Shown here: piece after piece, positions 1 to 6,667 of the stretch
Layout: the number at the start of each line of letters is the position of its first letter
How positions within the stretch are numbered: the stretch's first letter is position 1
Source: CAYRKT01 sp964425005
GTDB taxonomy: Bacteria; Synergistota; Synergistia; CAYRKT01
Assembly: GCA_964425005.1 (NCBI GenBank)
Contig: CAYRKT010000018.1
Location: forward strand, 1 to 26,463
Reading direction: 5' to 3'
Length of the DNA stretch: 26,463 nucleotides
Made by a program: the position numbers and the translations under genes
Notes under the pieces: generated by a model
The model's input: the letters and a program-made list of their open reading frames with translations, nothing else
The model's database searches: none
What the model was told of the DNA's origin: nothing

Positions 1-204
1 CTCAAGGCCCTGGGGGTGGAGCTCGCCGGGGGGCAGGGGAGGCTCTCCGGTAAGGTCCTCAGGCTCGCCCACATGGGGCTTCCGGCTTTGGAGTCCTTCC
101 CCGCCTTCGCCTTCGCCCTCTGCAGGGCCTTAAGGGGGCTGGGGAAGGAGGGACCCTTCGGGTCCGCCCTGGAGGCGGCGCTTCTGGAGATGGGGGTGAG
201 GTAG
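1..204 (+). CDS. Class V aminotransferase, C-terminal end only (alanine-glyoxylate / serine-pyruvate type)
   Basis: The reading frame is open from the first base, so this is the last 67 residues of a gene that begins upstream. It carries the GGQG..LSGKVLRLAHMG pattern typical of the C-terminal domain of class V PLP-dependent aminotransferases (alanine-glyoxylate, serine-pyruvate and phosphoserine branch). The catalytic lysine lies upstream and cannot be seen. The stop codon is directly followed by the serA start codon with no gap, so the two are translationally coupled. Placement before serA suggests the amino-transfer step of serine synthesis (3-phosphohydroxypyruvate to phosphoserine) or a related glyoxylate/serine interconversion. 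Substrate specificity is inference. Confidence 0.8.
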   Translation, partial: LKALGVELAGGQGRLSGKVLRLAHMGLPALESFPAFAFALCRALRGLGKEGPFGSALEAALLEMGVR

Positions 205-1839
205 ATGAGGCACAGGGTGTTGGTGACGGGGCAGATATCGGAGGAGGGGCTTAAGGTCTTGAGGTCCGACCCCGATCTGGAGCTGGTGGTGAGGCCCGGG
301 CTCAAGGGGGAGGAGCTCCTGAGGGAGATCGCCTCGGCGGACGCCATAGTGACCCGAAGCGAGACGGCGGTGGGCAAGGAGCTGATGGAGGCGGCCCCGA
401 GGCTTAAGGTCATAGGGCGCGCCGGGGTGGGGGTGGACAACATAGACCTGCAGGAGGCGAGCAGGAGGGGCATAGTGGTGGTGAACGCCCCCATGGGCAA
501 CACCATCGCCGCGGTGGAGCTCACCATGGCGCTGATGCTATCCCTTCTTCGGAAGGTCCCGTGGGCCAGGGAGTCCGTCCTCAAGGGGGAGTGGGATCGG
601 AAGCGCTTCATGGGGGTGCAGCTCTACGGCAAGACCCTGATGGTGGTGGGGCTCGGGAGGATAGGGAGCCGGGTCGCCGCCAGGGCCAGGGCCTTCGGGA
701 TGAACGTCCTGGCCTACGACCCCTACGTGAAGAGGGACAAGGCCGAGTCGGTGGGGGCCAGGCTGGTGGACGACCTGCTTCTGGGGCTATCCCAGGCCGA
801 CGTTCTCACCGTCCACACGCCCCTCACGGCCGAGACCCGCGGCATGATAGGGCGGAGGGAGCTTCGGGCCATGAAGAGGGGTTCCTTCGTGGTGAACTGC
901 GCCCGCGGAGGGGTGATAGACGAGCTGGCGCTGGTCGAGGCCATAAAGGCCGGGCACATAGCGGGGGCGGCCCTGGACGTCTACTGCGAGGAGCCCTTGC
1001 CCCTCGATAGCCCCCTAAGGGACCCGGAGGTGGCCGAGAAGGTGCTCTTCACGCCCCACATAGGGGCCAACACCTTCGAGGCCCAGGACATGGTGGCCGT
1101 CATCTGCTGTAAGAACGTCCTCCACGCCCTGAAGGGCCTTCCCTGCGAGAACGCGGTCAACCTCCCCTTCTGCGAGGAGAGCCTCTCCGAAAGGGAGAGG
1201 GCCTTCCTCAGGCTGGCCAGGGCCATGGGCCACATAGGGGCGGGGCTCCTGGAGGGTAGGCTCCAGCGGATCAGGGTCTCCATGAAGGGGCCTCTCTTCG
1301 CGGAGGAGGACGTCGCCCCCTCCTTCGAGATGCCCTACCGCTACAGGAGCTACACGGTGGCCGCCCTGAAGGGGGCTATGGAGGTCTTCGGTGGTCCTGA
1401 GGTATCCTTGATGTCGGCCCCCGTCCTGGCCGAGGAGAGGGGGCTCTCGGTGGAAGAGCTCACGGAGGAGAGGGGAAGCGTCTTCGTCAACACCCTGGAG
1501 ATCTCCCTGATGGCCGAGAGGGAGGAGCTCTCCGTGGTGGGCACCGTCACCGAGGACATGAGGGAGAGGGTGATATCCATAGGGGGATACTACATAGAGT
1601 TCGTCCCCAAAGGACACCTCCTCTTCTTCCTCAACAGGGACAGGCCGGGGGTGATAGGGAGGGTGGGCACCCTCATGGGCGACAACGACATAAACATAGC
1701 CAACTTCGCCCTGGGCAGGAAGAACGGAGGGGGGCTCGCCATGGCGGTGGTCCAGCTGGACAGCCCTCTCCCCAGGGCCCTGGTGGAGAAGATCTCGGCC
1801 ATGGACGACATCATATGGGCGAGACAGGTGGAGCTTTAG
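205..1839 (+). CDS. serA: D-3-phosphoglycerate dehydrogenase, long form with C-terminal ACT domain
   Basis: The 544-residue product fits the long (type I) PGDH family. It oxidises 3-phosphoglycerate to 3-phosphohydroxypyruvate with NAD, the first committed step of serine synthesis in the cytosol. The Rossmann glycine motif GLGRIG is at residues 149-154. The catalytic residues of the D-2-hydroxyacid dehydrogenase family are in place: Arg234 (CARGG), Glu263 (DVYCEEP) and His285 (TPHIGA). Residues of about 320-465 form the intervening allosteric substrate-binding (ASB) domain, and residues of about 471-544 form an ACT domain (NRDRPGVIGRVG), which in this family usually mediates serine feedback. 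The ATG abuts the stop of the upstream aminotransferase, and a phosphatase follows 32 nt downstream, giving a likely serine operon. Confidence 0.96.
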   Translation: MRHRVLVTGQISEEGLKVLRSDPDLELVVRPGLKGEELLREIASADAIVTRSETAVGKELMEAAPRLKVIGRAGVGVDNIDLQEASRRGIVVVNAPMGNTIAAVELTMALMLSLLRKVPWARESVLKGEWDRKRFMGVQLYGKTLMVVGLGRIGSRVAARARAFGMNVLAYDPYVKRDKAESVGARLVDDLLLGLSQADVLTVHTPLTAETRGMIGRRELRAMKRGSFVVNCARGGVIDELALVEAIKAGHIAGAALDVYCEEPLPLDSPLRDPEVAEKVLFTPHIGANTFEAQDMVAVICCKNVLHALKGLPCENAVNLPFCEESLSERERAFLRLARAMGHIGAGLLEGRLQRIRVSMKGPLFAEEDVAPSFEMPYRYRSYTVAALKGAMEVFGGPEVSLMSAPVLAEERGLSVEELTEERGSVFVNTLEISLMAEREELSVVGTVTEDMRERVISIGGYYIEFVPKGHLLFFLNRDRPGVIGRVGTLMGDNDINIANFALGRKNGGGLAMAVVQLDSPLPRALVEKISAMDDIIWARQVEL

Positions 1840-1871
1840 CCTAGTTCGCCCAGGAGGGGGTGCTTCGGTCG

Positions 1872-2507
1872 ATGAGGCTGTTTCTGGCCAGGCATGGAAC
1901 CACCGTGTGGAACGAGCTTGGGCTCTACCAGGGGAGGAAGGACACGGAGCTAAGCCCCGTGGGCCTCTCCCAGGCCAGGGCCCTGGGGGAAGCCCTCAGG
2001 CCCATCCCCTTCGACGCCATCTACTCCAGCCCCCTAAGGAGGGCCCTGGACACCGCCCTCCTGGTCGCCGAGGGGAGGGGGATGGAGGTCTCGGTGGACG
2101 AGGACCTATCCGAGATAGACCACGGGGAGTGGGAGGGGAAGAGCCGGGACGAGGTCAGAGCCCTCTTCCCCCACGAGCTGGAGGACTGGCTCAGGGCGCC
2201 TCACCTGGTGAGGATGCCGGGCGGAGAGAGCCTGGAGGACGTTAAGAGGAGGGTCCTCTCCTTCATGGGGCGGATCTATGGCTCGGGCTTCGAGCAGGTG
2301 CTGGCGGTCTCCCACGACGCGGTCATAAAGGTGATGCTCTGCACAGTCTGCGACGCCCCGTTGAGCTCCTTCTGGAGGTTTCAGGTGGCCAACGGGGCCT
2401 TCTCGGTGATAGAGCTCAGCTCCCCCACCTCCGGGAGGCTGGTGCTGCTGAACGAGTCCTGCCACCTGGGAGCGGGCTTCTCCTTCCCCGAGCAGAGGGG
2501 CCTCTAG
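1872..2507 (+). CDS. Histidine phosphatase (phosphoglycerate mutase) family protein, candidate phosphoserine phosphatase
   Basis: This 211-residue protein has the full histidine-phosphatase set: phospho-accepting His8 in LARHG, Arg56 (SPLRR), Glu81 (SEIDHGEWEG) and His148 (VSHDA). The N-terminal pattern with YQGRKDTELS resembles cofactor-dependent mutase-like phosphatases (GpmB, CobC, PhoE) and the metal-independent phosphoserine phosphatase PspA of Hydrogenobacter. It lies just after an aminotransferase and serA, so the likely role is dephosphorylating phosphoserine to finish serine synthesis. That role is inferred from context. ATG 1872 is preferred, with AGGAGGGGG ending at 1860. A GTG at 1860 would add four residues but overlaps that ribosome site. 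Confidence 0.88.
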   Translation: MRLFLARHGTTVWNELGLYQGRKDTELSPVGLSQARALGEALRPIPFDAIYSSPLRRALDTALLVAEGRGMEVSVDEDLSEIDHGEWEGKSRDEVRALFPHELEDWLRAPHLVRMPGGESLEDVKRRVLSFMGRIYGSGFEQVLAVSHDAVIKVMLCTVCDAPLSSFWRFQVANGAFSVIELSSPTSGRLVLLNESCHLGAGFSFPEQRGL

Positions 2508-2514
2508 GGACGAT

Positions 2515-2548
2515 CCCTGGGGGCGCGATGGCCATCGCGCCCCCAGGG
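2515..2548. terminator. Perfect 34-bp palindrome between convergent genes, likely bidirectional terminator
   Basis: Bases 2515-2531 are exactly the reverse complement of 2532-2548, centred on ATGG/CCAT, so RNA from either strand can form a very GC-rich hairpin. It begins 8 nt after the phosphatase stop and 18 nt beyond the stop of the opposing gene, the expected place for a shared terminator. Neither side carries a clear run of T, so it may act as a stable hairpin without a classic U-tract, or protect 3' ends. Confidence 0.65.
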
Positions 2549-2566
2549 TGCTTCCCGGCGCGGGCC

Positions 2567-3250
2567 CTATACCTCCATCTCCTCCCCGGGGGCGAGGATC
2601 ACCACCTTGGCCCTGTCCCCCACGAGGGAGACGAACTCCTGGGGTTTTGCCTCTATCACGGGCCAGGTGTTGTAGTGGAAGGGGACCACCACCCTGGGCT
2701 TTATCAGGTCCACCGCTATGGCGGCGTCCTTAACGTCCATCACGTAGTTGCCCCCTATGGGGAGGAAGGCCACCTCCACCGGCTCGTGCTGCAAAAGCCC
2801 CATCTCGGCCGAAAGCCCGGTGTCCCCGGCGAAGTAGAGCTTCTTGCCCTCCACCTCTATCACGAAGCCGCAGGGGTTCCCGCCGTAGATGATCTCGCTG
2901 CCCTCGATTATGCCCGAGCCGTGCAGGGCAGGGGTGACCTTGACGCTGCCGAAGGGGAAGCGATATCTGCCCCCCACGTGCATGGAGTGGACCTTGAGCC
3001 CCTTGGACTGGAGGTAGTTGGCCAGCTCGAACACAGCCACCGCGGTGGCGCCGGTCCTCCTGCCGATCTCCACCGCGTCCCCCAGGTGGTCTCCGTGGCC
3101 GTGGGTGACGAACAGGTAGTCCAGCTCCCTGAAGTAGGAGGGCCCCACCGGGGCCTGGGGGTTCCCGGTGAGGAAGGGATCCACCAGCGCCCTTATCCCC
3201 CTCCCCTCCAGGTAAAAGGCCGCGTGTCCCAGAAATCTGACCTTCGCCAT
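2567..3250 (-). CDS. UPF0173 family metal-dependent hydrolase (metallo-beta-lactamase fold)
   Basis: The 227-residue product has the usual length and layout of the YtkL/UPF0173 family. The zinc motif THGHGDH (His50, His52, Asp54, His55) and the opening MAKVRFLGHA are characteristic, as are later ALHGSG, FAGDTGL and FHYNTWP blocks supplying further metal ligands. These are cytosolic hydrolases of unknown natural substrate. The ATG start is 8 nt after AGGAGG; a GTG three codons upstream lies inside that site and is less likely. It lies 13 nt after the gene at 3264-4001 on the same strand, so the two are probably cotranscribed, although no functional link is evident. Confidence 0.92.
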   Translation of the reverse strand: MAKVRFLGHAAFYLEGRGIRALVDPFLTGNPQAPVGPSYFRELDYLFVTHGHGDHLGDAVEIGRRTGATAVAVFELANYLQSKGLKVHSMHVGGRYRFPFGSVKVTPALHGSGIIEGSEIIYGGNPCGFVIEVEGKKLYFAGDTGLSAEMGLLQHEPVEVAFLPIGGNYVMDVKDAAIAVDLIKPRVVVPFHYNTWPVIEAKPQEFVSLVGDRAKVVILAPGEEMEV

Positions 3251-3263
3251 CCTCCGCACCTCC

Positions 3264-4001
3264 TCACCTTAAGCTCTCGGGAGACGGGGATGTCTCCACC
3301 AGAAGGGAGTCCTCCCTCACCTCCACCCGGGAGAGCCTCCCGGGGAAGGCCAGCTTGTCCAGGTCCAGAAGGGGCTGGATGCGGTTTACGACCGGCTCGG
3401 CCCTGCTCCTGGGTATCTCCAGGCCGTCGACCCTCATGGTGTAGTCCGAGACGTAGACCTTCCTGCCCCTCACCACCTCTAGCTTCCCCTCCAGCACCAC
3501 GTGGGTCCGGAAGGGCAACCCCGAGAACTTGTAAAGCCCTTCCCCCCTGATCCAGCCGTCCTTCAGGTCGAAGCGGATGAAGAGCCAGCCGCTCCTCCTG
3601 CCGGGTGGGTACTTGAGGAGGAAGAAGTCGTTTACGTCCTTCTCCAGCACCCGCATCCTCAGGGTGGCCAGCTCCGCCGACCTCATCTCGGCCGTCTTCC
3701 TCCACTCCTCCTCTCTGTTGAAGACCGCCCCCAGGGCGGCGGCCGTGAGCTCCTCTATCCTCATCCCGTCTATCCTGATCCCCCTGGCCTCCAGGAAGAA
3801 GCGCTCGAACCTCACCCCGTCTTCCAGGACCAGCGGCGGTGCGGTGGTCAGGCGGAGGCTGTCGGCGGAAAGCTGCCTCGCTAAGGCCTCGTAGAGGGGC
3901 GGGTAGAAGTCCCCCTCCGCCCTCGAGGCTGTGGGCAGGAGCAAAGCTACGGCCAAACCCATCGCCATGGCGCTAAGACCGAGGTAGCGCGCGAACCTCA
4001 A
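3264..4001 (-). CDS. Secreted DUF2993-like (LmeA-family type) protein
   Basis: The 245-residue protein begins with a basic/hydrophobic signal peptide (about residues 1-28, cleavage near SRAEG), so it is exported. The body alternates short beta-like segments with charged residues. It shows patterns seen in DUF2993/LmeA-type lipid-binding proteins: repeated 'VRFERFFLEARGIRIDGMRIEEL'-like strands (residues about 67-90) and a closing SRVEVREDSLLVE segment. No catalytic motif is visible. A role in envelope lipid handling is only suggested by the family resemblance. The start is TTG, 12 nt after AAGGAGGT. It is divergent from the glycosyltransferase fusion gene and shares an AT-rich control region with it. 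Confidence 0.6.
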   Translation of the reverse strand: MRFARYLGLSAMAMGLAVALLLPTASRAEGDFYPPLYEALARQLSADSLRLTTAPPLVLEDGVRFERFFLEARGIRIDGMRIEELTAAALGAVFNREEEWRKTAEMRSAELATLRMRVLEKDVNDFFLLKYPPGRRSGWLFIRFDLKDGWIRGEGLYKFSGLPFRTHVVLEGKLEVVRGRKVYVSDYTMRVDGLEIPRSRAEPVVNRIQPLLDLDKLAFPGRLSRVEVREDSLLVETSPSPESLR

Positions 4002-4086
4002 CGCCGTGACCTACCTCCTTCCTCTTCGTTGCCTTTAATGATAACATATAGAGCGATCCTTAGGCTTGGCTCGAGGAGTGGTGGCC
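4002..4086. promoter_or_regulatory. AT-rich divergent intergenic region
   Basis: This short gap separates two divergent genes and includes an AT-rich core at 4034-4052, unlike the GC-rich surroundings. An extended -10-like TGATAACAT lies at 4039-4047 on the plus strand, and TATCAT-like hexamers occur on the minus strand. No convincing -35 box was found for either, so the region is a probable bidirectional promoter without an assigned start site. Confidence 0.35.
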
Positions 4087-5817
4087 TTGGAGGGCTTCTC
4101 CGTGGGGTGGGTTCTGTGCGCCGTGGCCTTCGCCCTGGCTTCGGCGCTGCTGTGGAGGGGTCGTCTCTTCGCCCTCTTCCCCGGCCCCAAGAGGGCCTTC
4201 ATGCTGGACGTCCTGATCACGGTGTTGCTGCTGCTGGGCTTCGTCCTGCTCCTGCCCGACAGGACGTCCCTGCCCCTGACCCTGGGCTGCGTCCTGTTCT
4301 CCCTGATAGGGCTCAGGGCTTCGTCGGAGGGTTTCGCGGAGCCCTGGGCGGCGTACGTCCTGGAGCTCCTGGCGAGCGCTCTGGTGGCCCTGGCGGGGCT
4401 GCGGATATCTTACGTCTACGTGGCCGGGAGCGGCTACGCCTACTTCTCCTACCCGGAGTCCCTGGCCTTCGGGGCCCTCTGGTGCTTCGCCATGGTGAGG
4501 GTCTTCCACGGCCTTGACAGGGTCCCGGGGATGGCGGGCTCCATGGGCCTCGCCACCACCTTCATGACCCTGGTCCTGGCCTTCCTCCAGGGGCAATCCC
4601 TCTACGAGGCGAAGGCGGTCGGGCTCTGGTGCGCCCTGGTCTTCGTCCTGTTCTGGCACAGGTTGCTCGGAGTCCACGTGAGCCTGGGCGAGTCCCTGAG
4701 CCGCACCGTGGGGTTTCTGGTGGCCTTCAGCTCGGCAGTAGGGGTTTCCAAGGGGGCCTTGCTCTTCTTCCTGCTGGTGCCCCTGGCGATGCTCGCGGTC
4801 CCCATTGTGGAGGTCTCCTACTCCTTCGTCTCCAGCCTGGTGCTGGGCTCAGGGGAGCTTTCCCCCAGCGCCGTCTACAGGACCCTCATGAGGAAGGGCT
4901 TCTCCCACGGGGAGGCGCTGGCCTTCTTCCTGGCCCTGACGGTCTACAGCGGCATGGGGGCTTTGCTCCTTTACTTCGCGGGGGGCGCGGCCCTGCCCTC
5001 GGTGGCGCTGGGGGGTTTGGCGCTGGCCTTCGCCTACAGGAGGTTGAGGAAGGGCTACATGGCCAGGAGGTTCATGGGGGGAGATCTGCTCGGGGTGCCC
5101 TTCGACGGCATAACCCTGGACGGGGCCGCCGCCAGGGTGGCCGGATGGATAGAGGGGAAGGACTCGCCCCGCTACGTGGTGACCCCAGATTCGCTCGCCG
5201 TCCTGCGCTACAGGGATGACGGGCTCTACAGGGACGCGGTGGCCGGGGCCTCGATGGTGCTGCCCGACGGCACCGGTGTGCTCCTGGCCTCGAGGCTCCT
5301 GGGGCTTCACTTCCCCGAGAGGGTCTCCGGCATAGACCTGGTGTTGAAGCTCCTGGAGATGGGGTCCAGGAGGGGTTGGCGCTTCTACCTGCTGGGGGGC
5401 GAGGAGGGGGTGGCCGAGGCGGCCTCGGAGAGGATATCTCGCCTCTACCCGGGCGTCGAGGTGGTGGGCTTTCGCCACGGCTACTTCGGTCCCTCCGAGG
5501 AGGAGGAGGTGGCCCGCTCCGTGAGGGAGTCCTCCCCCGACGTGGTGCTGGTGGCCATGGGGGTCCCCAAGCAGGAGATCTGGATGCGCCGCTGGGTTCC
5601 CTCCCTGGGGCCGGTGGTGGCCATAGGGGTAGGGGGGACCCTGGACGTCCTCTCCGGAAGGCTCAGGCGGGCGCCCCGCTGGATGATAGCGCTCGGCCTG
5701 GAGTGGCTCTACAGGCTCCTGCAGGAGCCATGGCGGATTCGAAGGGTGGCGAAGCTTCCGCTCTTCGTCCTGCTGGTGTTCTGGAGCTTCCTCTCTCGCC
5801 TCTGGACCGAGGACTAG
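4087..5817 (+). CDS. Membrane fusion protein: degenerate WecA/MraY-like domain plus WecG/TagA/CpsF glycosyltransferase
   Basis: The first ~325 residues are strongly hydrophobic, with about 9-10 membrane spans. They follow the outline of a WecA/TagO/MraY phosphoglycosyltransferase. The last ~240 residues are a GT26 domain of the WecG/TagA type, which moves a sugar or ManNAc-type residue onto lipid-linked GlcNAc. Visible GT26 blocks are VVTPDS, VLPDGTGV (catalytic-type Asp), PERVSGIDL, FYLLGGEEGV and AMGVPKQEIW. In the membrane part the catalytic motifs appear lost: the paired Asp after GLL reads GLRASS, N..DGLDG reads FHGLDR, GDxGS reads GESLS, and HxHH is absent. The protein probably acts in cell-surface glycan assembly at the membrane, with the N-part as scaffold. 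TTG 4087 is 8 nt after GGAG; in-frame starts at 4066, 4078 and 4081 are possible. Confidence 0.85.
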   Translation: MEGFSVGWVLCAVAFALASALLWRGRLFALFPGPKRAFMLDVLITVLLLLGFVLLLPDRTSLPLTLGCVLFSLIGLRASSEGFAEPWAAYVLELLASALVALAGLRISYVYVAGSGYAYFSYPESLAFGALWCFAMVRVFHGLDRVPGMAGSMGLATTFMTLVLAFLQGQSLYEAKAVGLWCALVFVLFWHRLLGVHVSLGESLSRTVGFLVAFSSAVGVSKGALLFFLLVPLAMLAVPIVEVSYSFVSSLVLGSGELSPSAVYRTLMRKGFSHGEALAFFLALTVYSGMGALLLYFAGGAALPSVALGGLALAFAYRRLRKGYMARRFMGGDLLGVPFDGITLDGAAARVAGWIEGKDSPRYVVTPDSLAVLRYRDDGLYRDAVAGASMVLPDGTGVLLASRLLGLHFPERVSGIDLVLKLLEMGSRRGWRFYLLGGEEGVAEAASERISRLYPGVEVVGFRHGYFGPSEEEEVARSVRESSPDVVLVAMGVPKQEIWMRRWVPSLGPVVAIGVGGTLDVLSGRLRRAPRWMIALGLEWLYRLLQEPWRIRRVAKLPLFVLLVFWSFLSRLWTED

Positions 5818-5859
5818 GTCCTGTATAAGGTCCATCTCTCGTCTAAAGAGGTGGTCTCC
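5818..5859 (+). promoter_or_regulatory. Possible promoter and leader of the CBS/V-ATPase operon
   Basis: The gap ahead of the CBS gene contains TATAAG at 5824-5829, a fair -10 match. The sequence 17 nt upstream (TCTGGA) is a poor -35, so the call rests mostly on position before a ten-gene operon. The ribosome site AAAGAGGTGG lies at 5845-5854. Confidence 0.3.
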
Positions 5860-6321
5860 TTGATAAGAGCGGCCGATTTCATGACCAGGGATCTCACCGC
5901 CGTAATGCCTACCGACCTGATAGAGGACGCGGTTCAGCTGCTTGCGGCCCACAGGCTCACGGGGGTCCCGGTGGTGGAGGAGGACTGGAGGCTGGTGGGC
6001 TTCCTCAGCGAGAGGGACGTGTTGAAGCTCGCCCTGCCCACCTTCCTGGAGATCGTCGCCGGCACCACCTTCCTGGAGGAGGATCAGATGCTGCTCTCCA
6101 AGCTCAGGTCCATAGGCAAGAGGAGGGTGGAGGAGGTCATGAACCGGGAGGTCGTATGCGTGGACGTCAACGCGAGCCTGCTCTCGGTGGCCGACCTGCT
6201 GATAAGGGGAAGGGTCAAGCGCCTGCCGGTGGTGGACGGGGGGAAGCTGGTGGGCGTGATAGACCGGGGCTCTTTCTGCGAGTTCATGCTGGAGGGCGAC
6301 CATGGAAAGGGTAAACCCTAA
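5860..6321 (+). CDS. CBS-domain pair protein heading the V-ATPase operon
   Basis: The 153-residue product is made of two CBS domains and little else. The first begins at ADFMTRDL and contains GVPVVEEDWRLVGFLSERDVL; the second begins at VEEVMNREV and contains KRLPVVDGGKLVGVIDRGSF. Such stand-alone Bateman modules bind adenosine nucleotides or similar ligands and often tune a partner protein. It overlaps the next gene, a V-ATPase stalk subunit, by 20 nt, so the two are cotranslated. A role in sensing the energy state for the ATPase is an inference from this coupling alone. TTG 5860 has a suitably spaced GAGGTG; GTG 5851 would sit inside the ribosome site. Confidence 0.88.
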   Translation: MIRAADFMTRDLTAVMPTDLIEDAVQLLAAHRLTGVPVVEEDWRLVGFLSERDVLKLALPTFLEIVAGTTFLEEDQMLLSKLRSIGKRRVEEVMNREVVCVDVNASLLSVADLLIRGRVKRLPVVDGGKLVGVIDRGSFCEFMLEGDHGKGKP

Positions 6322-6667
6322 GGGTTCGCTTGAACCCCCCGGCCTGGAGGCCGACTCCCGCATAGCCCGCGCCAGGGAGGCCCTCCTGGAGAGGGAGAGG
6401 GCCTTGAAGAGGGAGCTCGCCCAGATGTACCTGGGGGCGCTGGAGCTCGCTCGGGTCAAGAGGGAGAACACCTTGGCCCAGTACGAGTCGCGCCTGCTGG
6501 AGGAGATGGGGGCCGACCTAAAGGGGCTGGAGGATAGGCTCAGGGGGGAGCTGGCTAAGAGGCTTTCGAAGCTGGAGGAGGCCATGCTCTTCCTCAGGGG
6601 TTCTCTGGAGGAGGAAGTCGAGGCCATAGCGAGGAGGGTCCTGGGCGAGGAGGTGCCCAAGGGTTGA
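6302..6667 (+). CDS. ntpF: V-type ATPase peripheral stalk subunit (G/H, NtpF-like)
   Basis: The 121-residue product is almost entirely charged, heptad-rich coiled coil from about residue 20 to 115 (rich in Arg, Glu, Leu, with no Cys or Trp). This is the expected form of the small stator subunit that pairs with subunit E in A/V-type ATPases. Sequence identity in this family is low, so the call depends mainly on position immediately before subunit I and on coiled-coil character. It starts within the end of the CBS gene, and its stop overlaps the TTG of ntpI by four bases. Confidence 0.78.
   Translation: MERVNPKGSLEPPGLEADSRIARAREALLERERALKRELAQMYLGALELARVKRENTLAQYESRLLEEMGADLKGLEDRLRGELAKRLSKLEEAMLFLRGSLEEEVEAIARRVLGEEVPKG

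Noticed and set aside
2528..3550. Plus-strand open frame opposite the UPF0173 hydrolase gene
   Set aside because: The minus-strand product has a complete HxHxDH metal site and the right length; the plus frame shows no motif.
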